Below, one piece after another: positions 7,147 through 14,545 of a DNA stretch of 36,092 bases. Positions within the stretch are counted from its first letter, which is position 1; the number at the start of each line of letters is the position of its first letter. A model generated the notes under the pieces. It was not told the DNA's origin, ran no database searches, and saw only the letters and a program-made list of their open reading frames with translations. This DNA is from an uncultured Prevotellaceae bacterium. Lineage in GTDB: Bacteria > Bacteroidota > Bacteroidia > Bacteroidales > Bacteroidaceae. The stretch is from positions 1 through 36,092 of the forward strand of contig CALGGJ010000023.1 in assembly GCA_937915745.1 (NCBI GenBank). Reading direction: 5' to 3'. A program made the translations under genes and the position numbers.

Positions 7147-8607
7147 TTGGACAAGCAATCTTTCGCGCCCATTTACGAGGCGCTCGTTGAGTTCCGAAGG
7201 AACCGTGTGGTTCCGTTCGATGTACCAGGCCACAAGCGCGGTCGCGGTAATCCCGAATTGGTGAAACTGCTGGGCAAGCAGTGTGTCGAGCTGGATGTCA
7301 ACTCAATGAAACCGCTCGACAATCTCTGCCATCCTATCTCCGTGATAAAAGAAGCCGAAGATTTGGCAGCCGACGCCTTCGGTGCAGCACATGCGTTCCT
7401 TATGGTCGGAGGTACCACCTCGGCAGTTCAGACCATGGTACTCACGGCATCGAAGAAGGGCGAGAAAATAATCTTGCCGCGAAACGTACACCGCAGTGTA
7501 ATCAATGCATTGGTTATAAATGGCGCTACACCTATCTATGTCAACCCCGACGTCGATAACAGGCTGGGTATAGCCCTCGGTATGAAGATATCGCAGGTGG
7601 AGAAAGCAATCGAGGAAAACCCCGATGCGGTGGCTATTCTTGTAAACAATCCATCTTACTATGGCATCTGCTCAAACCTGAAACGTATTGTTGAACTGGC
7701 CCACGAACACAATATGCTGGTGTTGGTTGATGAAGCTCACGGTACACACTTCTACTTTGGTGACGATATGCCGTTGAGTGCCATGGCGGCCGGAGCAGAC
7801 ATGTCGTGTGTGTCGATGCACAAGTCGGGCGGAAGTCTCACTCAGAGCAGCATCTTACTCACCAATTCTTCCGTAGGACCAGGATATGTGCGACAGGTGA
7901 TAAACCTCACTCAAACCACCAGTGCCTCATACCTGCTGTTGGCTTCTCTCGATATATCACGTCGCAACCTTGCACTACGCGGACACGAGGCATTTCGCGA
8001 GGTACTCGATATGGCCGAGTACGCCCGCACCGAGATAAACAATATAGGCGACTACTACGCATACGGCCCCGAACTCATCAATGGCGATTCAATCTACGAT
8101 TTCGATAAGACCAAGCTCACGGTCTTCACCCTCGACGTAGGATTGGCCGGCATAGAAGTCTATGACCTCTTGCGCGATGAATACGACATTCAGATGGAAC
8201 TGGGCGATATAGGCAATACGTTGGCATACATCTCGATAGGCGACCGTATGCGCGAGATAGAACGTCTTGTGAGTGCGCTTTATGATATCCGGCGCCGGTT
8301 CAAACGCTCGCGTTCAGGATTGTTCGACCATGAATACATCAATCCGTCGGTCGTAATGAGTCCGCAGGAAGCGTTCTACGCTCCGAAGGAAGAGATGATA
8401 CCAATACGCGAGACCAACGGACGTATCTGCACGGAGTTTGTTATGAGCTATCCCCCAGGCATACCAATACTGGCTCCAGGCGAACGCATCACACAGGAAA
8501 TAATTGATTACATACTCTATGCAAAAGAGAAAGGATGCTCTATGACAGGACCGGAAGACCCTAAGATAGAAAGGCTGAACGTGATAAAGGAGGCAACAAT
8601 ATATTAA
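7147..8607 (+). CDS. speA: PLP-dependent arginine decarboxylase (compact SpeA type)
   Basis: It should decarboxylate arginine to agmatine, the first step of the neighbouring polyamine genes. The 486-residue protein belongs to the fold-type-I Orn/Lys/Arg decarboxylase family in its compact form without the N-terminal wing domain, as in Bacillus subtilis SpeA. Visible motifs are PFDVPGHKRGRG, LVDEAHGTHFYF and the PLP lysine Lys226 in SMHKSGGSLTQSS. The C-terminal part holds EFVMSYPPGIPILAPGE. The start is TTG at 7147: it directly follows an in-frame stop, no ATG is available, and the residues after it already align with the family N-terminus. speE follows after 6 nt. Lysine or ornithine as substrate cannot be excluded from sequence, but the adjacent agmatinase favours arginine. 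Confidence 0.88.
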   Translation: MDKQSFAPIYEALVEFRRNRVVPFDVPGHKRGRGNPELVKLLGKQCVELDVNSMKPLDNLCHPISVIKEAEDLAADAFGAAHAFLMVGGTTSAVQTMVLTASKKGEKIILPRNVHRSVINALVINGATPIYVNPDVDNRLGIALGMKISQVEKAIEENPDAVAILVNNPSYYGICSNLKRIVELAHEHNMLVLVDEAHGTHFYFGDDMPLSAMAAGADMSCVSMHKSGGSLTQSSILLTNSSVGPGYVRQVINLTQTTSASYLLLASLDISRRNLALRGHEAFREVLDMAEYARTEINNIGDYYAYGPELINGDSIYDFDKTKLTVFTLDVGLAGIEVYDLLRDEYDIQMELGDIGNTLAYISIGDRMREIERLVSALYDIRRRFKRSRSGLFDHEYINPSVVMSPQEAFYAPKEEMIPIRETNGRICTEFVMSYPPGIPILAPGERITQEIIDYILYAKEKGCSMTGPEDPKIERLNVIKEATIY

Positions 8608-8613
8608 CCGCTT

Positions 8614-9465
8614 ATGGATTTATGGTTTTCTGAACCCCACACCGAGAATGTGAAGTTCTCGCTGAAGGTCGATAAACATATCTTCTCAGAAGAAAACGAC
8701 CACAACCGCATCGACATCTTCGAATCACCCGAATACGGACGGGTACTCACAGCCGACGGCTACATCGTCATGACCGAGCGCGACGAGTTCATCTACCACG
8801 AGATGATGACCCACATACCTATGGCCGTACACCCCAATCCACAAAAGATTCTGGTGTTTGGAGCAGGCGACGGCGGGGTAGTGCGCGAACTGCTGAAATA
8901 TCCCGAGGTAGAGCGCATAGATATGGTCGAGGTAAATGTTGGCGTGGTTGAGGCGGCCAAACGTTTCCTGCCCTTCTCGGCAGGCGGACTCGACAACCCC
9001 AAGGTGACCATCTATACTCAGAATGCCCTGCGATATGTGCGTCACATCGTTGGCGAATATGATGTCATCATCGTCGATTCGGCCGGATTCTACGGACCTG
9101 GCGAGAGTCTGCTTTCGCGCGAGTTCTACGGTTCGTGCTTCAAAGCACTGCACGACGACGGAATCATGGTCAACCAACACCAATCACCGTTCTATGCCGA
9201 CGACCGTACCGAGACCCAAAAGGCACACAAGCGCATCGTCGAGTGTTTTCCAATCAGTCGCGTATATCAGGCACACATACCGTCTTATCCGTCCGGATAC
9301 TGGCTCTTTGGCTTTGCTTCGAAAAAATACCATCCTGTGAATGACCTCAATGACGACCGATGGGATGCACGAGGCATTGAGACCAATTATTATACGACAC
9401 ATCTGCATCGTGGATGTTTTGCACTGCCTGCATACGTTGAGAAAATGCTGGCTAAAGTGGAGTGA
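8614..9465 (+). CDS. speE: Spermidine synthase-like aminopropyltransferase with altered amine-site motif
   Basis: Family members transfer an aminopropyl group from decarboxylated AdoMet to putrescine or another amine. The 283-residue protein has the usual N-terminal beta domain, DEFIYHEMMTHIPM, the nucleotide loop VFGAGDGGVVREL, the adenosine-binding MVEVN and a C-terminal IPSYPSGYW segment of Gram-positive style. The catalytic motif, normally D-x-x-D/E-P before GPxES, reads DSAGFYGPGESL. Asp155 is kept, but Gly158 replaces the second acidic residue and Phe159 replaces Pro. It sits between speA and speB with tight spacing. Its stop region supplies GGAG as a likely ribosome-binding site for speB. 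No AdoMet decarboxylase gene is in the window. The family is certain; spermidine synthase activity is uncertain. Confidence 0.8.
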   Translation: MDLWFSEPHTENVKFSLKVDKHIFSEENDHNRIDIFESPEYGRVLTADGYIVMTERDEFIYHEMMTHIPMAVHPNPQKILVFGAGDGGVVRELLKYPEVERIDMVEVNVGVVEAAKRFLPFSAGGLDNPKVTIYTQNALRYVRHIVGEYDVIIVDSAGFYGPGESLLSREFYGSCFKALHDDGIMVNQHQSPFYADDRTETQKAHKRIVECFPISRVYQAHIPSYPSGYWLFGFASKKYHPVNDLNDDRWDARGIETNYYTTHLHRGCFALPAYVEKMLAKVE

Positions 9466-9470
9466 CAACA

Positions 9471-10337
9471 ATGATTAGACCAAACATTGAGACATTCATC
9501 GGCTGCGATGCCTCCTTCGACAGCGCAACCATCGTATTGTTCGGCGCACCGTTCGATTCAACCACCAGCTACCGCCCGGGGGCTCGTTTCGGCAGTACTG
9601 CCATGCGCCACGAGTCGTACGGACTCGAAACCTATTCGCCATACCTCGACCGCGACCTCGAAGATATCTGCGTTTACGATTCGGGCGACATGGAACTGCC
9701 TATGGGTTCGGCCGAGATGGCACTGGATGCCATATCCAAACGAACTGCCGAGATCCTTGCAGCCGGTAAGATTCCGTTTATGCTCGGAGGCGAACATCTC
9801 GTCACACTGGGTGCTGTGCGCGAGATAGTAAAGAAATATCCCGACCTGCACATCATACAATTCGATGCACATGCCGACCTGCGCGATGATTACCTGGGTG
9901 TTCAGCTGTCGCATGCCTGTGTCATGCGGCGCTGTCACGACATTCTTGGCGACGGACGCATGTACCAGTTCGGCATACGTTCGGGTGAACGTACAGAGTT
10001 TCAGTGGGCACGGAGCGGACATACCGACATGCATCCGTTCTCGTTCGACGGACTGAGCGAACTGACCAGCCGGCTGGAAACAGAATATGTGCCCGTCTAT
10101 TTCACCATCGACCTCGATGTACTCGACCCGTCCATCTTTCCCGGTACCGGTACTCCCGAAGCAGGTGGAGTCACATTCGGCCAACTGCGCGAGGCTCTTA
10201 CACTGGTTGCACAGCATCTCAACATCGTTGGCTGCGATGTATGCGAACTCGCACCAATGCTCGACCTTTCGGGCACTTCCACTGCCGTGTCGTGCAAGGT
10301 GGTACGCGAGTTGCTGCTGGCTATGAGCAAATATTAA
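9471..10337 (+). CDS. speB: Agmatinase (ureohydrolase family)
   Basis: It hydrolyses agmatine to putrescine and urea with a binuclear manganese centre. The metal ligand motifs are all present: GGEHLVTLG, DAHADLRDDYLG and TIDLDVLDPS, with the family GTGTPEAGG segment after them. I chose ATG 9471 (288 residues) over the GTG at 9462, because GGAG at 9459-9462 is then 8 nt upstream, and GTG 9462 overlaps the speE stop. It is the third gene of a speA-speE-speB unit. Agmatinase rather than arginase is favoured by the speA neighbour. Many Bacteroidota are reported to reach putrescine through agmatine deiminase and N-carbamoylputrescine amidase, so this one-step enzyme is a notable choice. A direct action on an aminopropylated agmatine is an alternative. 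Confidence 0.88.
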   Translation: MIRPNIETFIGCDASFDSATIVLFGAPFDSTTSYRPGARFGSTAMRHESYGLETYSPYLDRDLEDICVYDSGDMELPMGSAEMALDAISKRTAEILAAGKIPFMLGGEHLVTLGAVREIVKKYPDLHIIQFDAHADLRDDYLGVQLSHACVMRRCHDILGDGRMYQFGIRSGERTEFQWARSGHTDMHPFSFDGLSELTSRLETEYVPVYFTIDLDVLDPSIFPGTGTPEAGGVTFGQLREALTLVAQHLNIVGCDVCELAPMLDLSGTSTAVSCKVVRELLLAMSKY

Positions 10338-10465
10338 CCATCCAATATAGAAAGAATACTCATTTGAAATAACAACCCCCGTTCTTGTCATTCCGGACGG
10401 AGAAAAAGAATAAGTAACAGGATAAAGATTACATAATAAGTATAACCACTGTAATCGTTAAGTAA

Positions 10466-10918
10466 ATGGTGCGACATTCTATTTTATTAGTCATGTTCAT
10501 AATCTCCACTACTGCGTGGGCACATGATGTGAAGATTGGTGGTATATATTGTAATATTACAATACCAAAAGCAAAAATGGCTGAAGTTACAGGCGCTGGC
10601 CACGAGGCAGTCTATGGTTGCAATGGACTGACATCTGTCAACATCGGCAACAGCGTTACAAGCATTGGCAACAGTGCTTTCTATGGCTGTGAAGAGCTTC
10701 TTGATATAACTACAGATGCTCTCAATGGCTTGATAAAAGATTCTTGTACACTTTATGTACCAAAAGGTTCTATATTAGCATATGCTCGTGCCACGGGGTG
10801 GAAGGACTTTGTGAATATAGTGGAGGTTGATAATGATATTCCACAAGACGTGAACAATGATGGTATAGTGGATTCTCAAGATGTATTAGAGATATACAAC
10901 TATATGCAGAATCAATAG
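10466..10918 (+). CDS. Miniature BspA-like leucine-rich repeat protein with dockerin-like tail
   Basis: This 150-residue secreted protein looks like a shortened BspA-type surface protein. It has a signal peptide ending near TTAWA and the family opening VKIGGIYCNIT. Only about one and a half LRR_5-type repeats remain (CNGLTSVNIGNSVTSIGNSAFYGCEEL). The usual capping segment CTLYVPKGSILAYARATGWKDF follows. The C-terminus DVNNDGIVDSQDVLEIYNYM is a single dockerin-like calcium-binding segment. Full BspA proteins carry many repeats, so this is probably an internal deletion derivative, with the join near residues 35-45 (KAKMAEVTGAGHEAVYGCNG). The reading frame is intact. No promoter was recognised in the 128 nt before it. 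BspA proteins are linked to adhesion; a function for this short form is not clear. Confidence 0.7.
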   Translation: MVRHSILLVMFIISTTAWAHDVKIGGIYCNITIPKAKMAEVTGAGHEAVYGCNGLTSVNIGNSVTSIGNSAFYGCEELLDITTDALNGLIKDSCTLYVPKGSILAYARATGWKDFVNIVEVDNDIPQDVNNDGIVDSQDVLEIYNYMQNQ

Positions 10919-10929
10919 AGGCTAAATGT

Positions 10930-11553
10930 ATGACCGATATCCAAATAATACAGAGTAGAATATACGAGATTCGTGCGCAACGCGTGATGCTCGACTTTGA
11001 TCTATCAATGCTATATGGCATCGAAACGCGTAGGTTAAATGAACAAGTGAAGCGTAATACTGAACGTTTTCCTGAAGATTTCATGTTTCAACTTACGAAA
11101 CAAGAACTTCAGCAACTAAGGTGTGAGATTACTTCATCGAACAATTGGACATCGCAAATTGCGACATCCAATTTCGCAAAGATGGGATTACGCAAATTAC
11201 CGTATGCATTTACTGACAGTGGTGTTGCTATGTTAAGCAGTGTTATTCACTCCCCTTTGGCCATACAAGTCAACATTAACATCATGCGTGCTTTTGTGCA
11301 GATGCGTCATAAGTTAGTAACTTTGAATAACACTCAATTGCAGATAGAGCAGATGCGGACGGAACTGATGCAACTACGTTATGATATGGAGGATATGCTC
11401 CGCGAACAGAACGACATAAACGAAGACTCACGAGCTCAACTTGATGCCATCAGTACCGCACTGGCCGAACTCCAAGCCAAACCAGCAAACATGCCTCGCC
11501 AATCCATCGGATTCGTGAAGGAGGAAGAGGCGATATATAAAACAAAAAGATAA
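10930..11553 (+). CDS. ORF6N domain protein (KilA-N-related)
   Basis: The 207-residue protein begins with an ORF6N domain (residues 1-110), recognised by IYEIRAQRVMLDFDLSMLYGIETRRLNEQVKRN, FPEDFMFQLTKQEL and LPYAFTDSGVAMLSSV. These domains occur in phage and mobile-element proteins and are thought to bind DNA. The C-terminal half (about 130-190) is a predicted coiled coil rich in Gln, Glu and Leu. It starts 11 nt after the mini-BspA stop and ends 35 nt before the polyamine dehydrogenase gene. A 25-bp imperfect palindrome (11146-11170) lies inside the coding sequence. Such genes are common solitary accessory genes in Bacteroidales. Its position inside a polyamine locus suggests insertion. Confidence 0.8.
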   Translation: MTDIQIIQSRIYEIRAQRVMLDFDLSMLYGIETRRLNEQVKRNTERFPEDFMFQLTKQELQQLRCEITSSNNWTSQIATSNFAKMGLRKLPYAFTDSGVAMLSSVIHSPLAIQVNINIMRAFVQMRHKLVTLNNTQLQIEQMRTELMQLRYDMEDMLREQNDINEDSRAQLDAISTALAELQAKPANMPRQSIGFVKEEEAIYKTKR

Positions 11554-11588
11554 CATAATAATAAACAAAGATAATCACAAATAAGGAC

Positions 11589-12848
11589 ATGGGTAAAGTA
11601 TTAGTTATCGGCTGTGGAGGTGTGGCCGGAGTTGCAATACAGAAGTGCGCTCAGAACTCCAGTGTGTTCAACGAGATATGTATAGCAAGTCGCACACAGA
11701 GCAAGTGTGATGCGCTGAGGCAGAAGCTTGAAGGCAAGACCGGTGCTGTGATTACCACGGCGAAGGTTGATGCCGATAAAGTTGACGAATTGGTGGCTCT
11801 CATCGGTAAGGTGAAGCCCGACATAGTACTCAATCTGGCACTGCCTTATCAGGACCTCACCATTATGGAGGCATGCCTGCAAACCAAAGTCGATTATGTA
11901 GATACGGCCAACTATGAATGTGAGGACACCAACGACCCCGAATGGCGTGCCATCTACGAGAGGCGCTGTAAGGAAAAGGGTTTCACCGCATATTTCGACT
12001 ACTCGTGGCAGTGGGCTTACCGCGAGCGTTTTGAGAAGGCCGGCATCACGGCATTGCTTGGTACAGGCTTTGACCCAGGAGTGACAAGCGTGTTTACTGC
12101 CTACGCCTTGAAGCATTGCTTCGACGAAATACACACTATCGACATACTCGACTGCAATGGTGGTGACCACGGATATCCGTTTGCTACCAACTTCAACCCC
12201 GAAATCAATCTGCGCGAGGTGAGCGCAAACGGCTCGTATTGGGAGAACGGACATTGGGTAGAGACCGAACCTATGGCCATTCACCGCACATACAATTTCG
12301 ATGGGGTGGGAGAGAAAGACATGTATCTGCTGCACCACGAGGAAATAGAATCGCTGGCGCAGAACATCCCTGGTGTGAAGCGCATACGCTTCTTCATGAC
12401 ATTCGGGCAAAGCTATCTCACTCACATGCGCTGTCTTGAAAATGTGGGCATGTTGGGTACCGAGCCGGTTGAGTTTGAAGGACACAAGATTGTTCCTATA
12501 CAGTTCTTGCGTCGTCTGCTGCCCGACCCTGCATCGCTCGGACCACGCACCGTCGGTAAGACTAACATAGGTTGCATCTTTACAGGGGTGAAGGGTGGAA
12601 AAGAGCGACACATATATATATATAATGTGTGCGACCACCAGGAATGCTACAGGGAAGTTGGTTCGCAGGCGATATCATATACCACCGGAGTTCCTGCCAT
12701 GATTGGTACGGCAATGGTGATGACCGGCTTGTGGAAACGTCCGGGAGTCTTTACCGTTGAGGAATTCGACCCCGACCCATACATGGAGGCACTCAACAAG
12801 TGGGGACTTCCGTGGAAGATTGATGAAAATCCTGTGTTGGTACCGTAA
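11589..12848 (+). CDS. Carboxynorspermidine/carboxyspermidine dehydrogenase (saccharopine dehydrogenase family)
   Basis: The enzyme condenses a diamine with aspartate beta-semialdehyde and reduces the Schiff base with NAD(P)H. With putrescine the product is carboxyspermidine. The 419-residue protein opens with the Rossmann signature VLVIGCGGVAGVAIQKCA. It has the saccharopine dehydrogenase-like segments LNLALPYQDLTIMEACL, VDYVDTANYE and LLGTGFDPGVTSVF. The sequence DILDCNGGDHGYPFATNF is typical of the carboxynorspermidine branch rather than lysine metabolism. The decarboxylase gene for its product follows after 79 nt, which strengthens the assignment. AAGGAC just upstream may serve as a weak ribosome-binding site. 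Carboxynorspermidine from diaminopropane is a possible alternative product. Confidence 0.88.
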   Translation: MGKVLVIGCGGVAGVAIQKCAQNSSVFNEICIASRTQSKCDALRQKLEGKTGAVITTAKVDADKVDELVALIGKVKPDIVLNLALPYQDLTIMEACLQTKVDYVDTANYECEDTNDPEWRAIYERRCKEKGFTAYFDYSWQWAYRERFEKAGITALLGTGFDPGVTSVFTAYALKHCFDEIHTIDILDCNGGDHGYPFATNFNPEINLREVSANGSYWENGHWVETEPMAIHRTYNFDGVGEKDMYLLHHEEIESLAQNIPGVKRIRFFMTFGQSYLTHMRCLENVGMLGTEPVEFEGHKIVPIQFLRRLLPDPASLGPRTVGKTNIGCIFTGVKGGKERHIYIYNVCDHQECYREVGSQAISYTTGVPAMIGTAMVMTGLWKRPGVFTVEEFDPDPYMEALNKWGLPWKIDENPVLVP

Positions 12849-12850
12849 TC

Positions 12851-12885
12851 ACCCCCTGACCCTCTGCCCCCCTATGAGGAGGGAG
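12851..12885. repeat. C-rich intergenic element
   Basis: A short C-rich run followed by a G-rich run (CCCTC at 12860-12864, GAGGG at 12879-12883) can form a weak hairpin between the dehydrogenase and decarboxylase genes. Similar CCCCCT-type elements are frequent in Bacteroidales intergenic regions. Function is not known. Confidence 0.3.
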
Positions 12886-12927
12886 TACAGTCCGGATGGA
12901 ATTGGTAAATAGAAAGTGGAAAAAAAC

Positions 12928-14040
12928 ATGACACCATATTTCCTGATTGATGCCGACAAGATAGAGCGGAATCTGACGATTCTGCATGGCATAATGGAGC
13001 GTACCGGCTGTAGCATTTTGCTTGCGCAGAAGTGTTTCAGTTGTTATGCGCTCTATCCGCTGATTGGCAAATACCTCAGTGGTGCAACCGCTTCGGGCTT
13101 GTTTGAGGCCCGGTTGTGCAGCGAGGAGATGCCTGGTAAGGAAAATCATGTGTTTTCGCCGGCGTTCAGAGATGACGATATTGACGAGTTGATTCAATTA
13201 TGCGACCATATAGTGTTCAACTCTCCGCGCCAGTTGCATCTGTATGGCCGTCGTGCCAAGTCGGCGGGATTGCAGGTGGGATTACGCATCAATCCTGAGT
13301 GTTCGACTCAGGAGGGACATGCAATATACGACCCTTGTGCACCTGGCAGTCGGCTTGGAACGACCATTGAGGGTTTGTCCGTGATGCCCGAAGAGGATTT
13401 CGGTTTGCTCGACGGACTACATTTCCACACTTTGTGTGAACAGAACTCCGATGACCTGGAGACCACGCTCAATGCTGTTGAGGAGCGTTTCGGTAAGTAT
13501 CTGTCACGGATGAAGTGGATAAACTTCGGTGGTGGACACCATATCACCCGTACCGATTATGACATACCACGCCTTGAGCGCCTTATAACCCACATGCAGC
13601 ACCGATATGGTTTGCATGTCTATCTGGAGCCGGGCGAGGCTGTTGTGTTAAATGCCGGCACTCTGCACACCACCGTCTTGGAGATTCAGCCGGTCGGGAC
13701 AGATGGCATACGTAATGTAATAGTCGATACCTCGGCTGCCTGCCACATGCCCGATGTCATAGAGATGCCATACTTGCCGCCGCTCGTCGAGGCAGAAGGC
13801 GAACATGCCTATCGGTTAGGCGGACCTACATGTCTGTCGGGCGATGTAATCGGAGTATATCACATAGGACGCGAGTTGCATGAGGGCGATGAGCTTGTTT
13901 TTGGCGACATGGCAATCTACTCAATGGTGAAGACCAACACATTCAATGGTATGCCGCTGCCCGACATTTATATCAGTCGCTGCGGGCAAGTGGAAAAATG
14001 GAAGTCGTTTGGGTATGACGATTTCAAGAAAAGAGTGTAA
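12928..14040 (+). CDS. nspC: Carboxynorspermidine/carboxyspermidine decarboxylase
   Basis: This PLP enzyme of alanine-racemase fold (type III) decarboxylates carboxyspermidine to spermidine, completing the route started by the preceding gene. The 370-residue product has the PLP lysine Lys35 in LLAQKCFSCYAL, the segments LRINPECS and DGLHFHTLCEQ, the glycine-rich INFGGGHHI, the phosphate-site YLEPGEAVVLNAG, the active-site region GPTCLSGDVIGVY and a C-terminal FGYDDFKKR. I chose ATG 12928; the in-frame GTG at 12916 would add four residues (VEKN) and has no better upstream signal. A diaminopimelate decarboxylase is unlikely, because the length and the HTLCEQ and CLSGD motifs fit NspC. Whether putrescine- or diaminopropane-derived substrate is used cannot be told. 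Confidence 0.9.
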   Translation: MTPYFLIDADKIERNLTILHGIMERTGCSILLAQKCFSCYALYPLIGKYLSGATASGLFEARLCSEEMPGKENHVFSPAFRDDDIDELIQLCDHIVFNSPRQLHLYGRRAKSAGLQVGLRINPECSTQEGHAIYDPCAPGSRLGTTIEGLSVMPEEDFGLLDGLHFHTLCEQNSDDLETTLNAVEERFGKYLSRMKWINFGGGHHITRTDYDIPRLERLITHMQHRYGLHVYLEPGEAVVLNAGTLHTTVLEIQPVGTDGIRNVIVDTSAACHMPDVIEMPYLPPLVEAEGEHAYRLGGPTCLSGDVIGVYHIGRELHEGDELVFGDMAIYSMVKTNTFNGMPLPDIYISRCGQVEKWKSFGYDDFKKRV

Positions 14041-14117
14041 ATAACCGTTCTTAAACTGAAAATAACGAATAAAAGGGCAGTTTGTTGAAACAAAAGTAAA
14101 AAAAACAGAAAAAAGTT

Positions 14118-14148
14118 TTTGTGTATTAAAAGACTATTATTAACTTTG
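14118..14148 (+). promoter_or_regulatory. Hc1-like gene promoter
   Basis: TTTG (14118-14121), 19 nt, TAACTTTG (14141-14148) is a full consensus Bacteroidota promoter. The ATG lies 53 nt downstream. Confidence 0.8.
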
Positions 14149-14201
14149 CCCATGCTTAGCGCAAGCGTTATTTATTAACTTTTAAACAATTGTTCAAAAA
14201 A

Positions 14202-14372
14202 ATGAAAGAATTAATCGCAAAGATCAACGAACTCGTTGACGTAATCAAGGCAGATGTAGAGAAGTCGGAAAGCAACAAAGCTGCAGCCGCTCGCGTACGT
14301 AAGGCAACTCTCGAACTCGAGAAGGTTGGCAAAGAATATCGCAAGGCTTCTATCGCTGCTGCAAAGAAGTAA
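14202..14372 (+). CDS. Small Hc1-like histone/nucleoid protein
   Basis: The 56-residue protein is highly charged, with alternating lysine, alanine and glutamate. It starts with MKELIAKINELVDVIKADVEK and ends AAAKK, with ATRKA-like basic helices between (AAAARVRKATLELEKV). It matches the short histone H1-like family (Hc1-related) common in Bacteroidota and thought to bind DNA or act on nucleoid structure. ATG 14202 was chosen over the TTG at 14190. It has a full consensus promoter, and a strong terminator starts 30 nt after the stop, so it is a single-gene unit. The codons are those of a highly expressed gene (mostly AAG lysine and CTC leucine). Confidence 0.8.
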   Translation: MKELIAKINELVDVIKADVEKSESNKAAAARVRKATLELEKVGKEYRKASIAAAKK

Positions 14373-14401
14373 TATTTTGATAAACTTCTGAACCAACACA
14401 T

Positions 14402-14437
14402 GGGCTATTCACAAAGAGGTTGTGGATGGCCCCTTTT
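14402..14437 (+). terminator. Rho-independent terminator of the Hc1-like gene
   Basis: A 13-bp stem with three G-T wobbles pairs GGGCTATTCACAA (14402-14414) with TTGTGGATGGCCC (14420-14432) around a 5-nt loop. CTTTT follows. Confidence 0.75.
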
Positions 14438-14462
14438 GGTGTGCTTTGCAAACAAGCCGTTT

Positions 14463-14545
14463 TGCGACTGCGCACTCTCGCTCCTGCGACTGCGCACTCT
14501 CGCTCCTGCGACTACGCACTCTCGTCCCTGCGACTGCGCACTCCC
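14463..14545 (+). repeat. 22-bp tandem repeat array, locus 2
   Basis: Three full units (14463, 14485, 14507) and a fourth partial unit (14529-14545) repeat every 22 bp. The core is GACTGCGCACTC (GACTACGCACTC in unit 3) and the spacer is TCGCTCCTGC or TCGTCCCTGC. By hand alignment a unit matches locus 1 at 19 of 22 positions and locus 3 at 17 of 22 on the same strand. The array lies just after the Hc1 terminator in the 487-nt gap before tig. Between it and 14711 nothing else was recognised. Confidence 0.9.

Noticed and set aside
9558..10391. Long minus-strand open frame opposite speB
   Set aside because: Shadow frame; the plus strand has all ureohydrolase metal motifs.
10930..11553. ORF6N gene as part of a prophage
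   Set aside because: No integrase, portal, terminase or other phage gene is present around it; a lone ORF6N gene is not evidence of a prophage.
11601..12638. Long minus-strand open frame opposite the carboxyspermidine dehydrogenase gene
   Set aside because: Shadow frame; the plus strand carries a clear Rossmann enzyme.
7120..14120. An AdoMet decarboxylase (speD) hidden in the polyamine locus
   Set aside because: I looked through the gaps and neighbouring frames and found no product with the SpeD self-cleavage motif; all coding space is accounted for.
14463..14545. CRISPR array call for the 22-bp repeats
   Set aside because: The unit is only 22 bp with no unique spacers between repeats; the 10-nt segment between cores is itself repeated. 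No cas genes are in the window.
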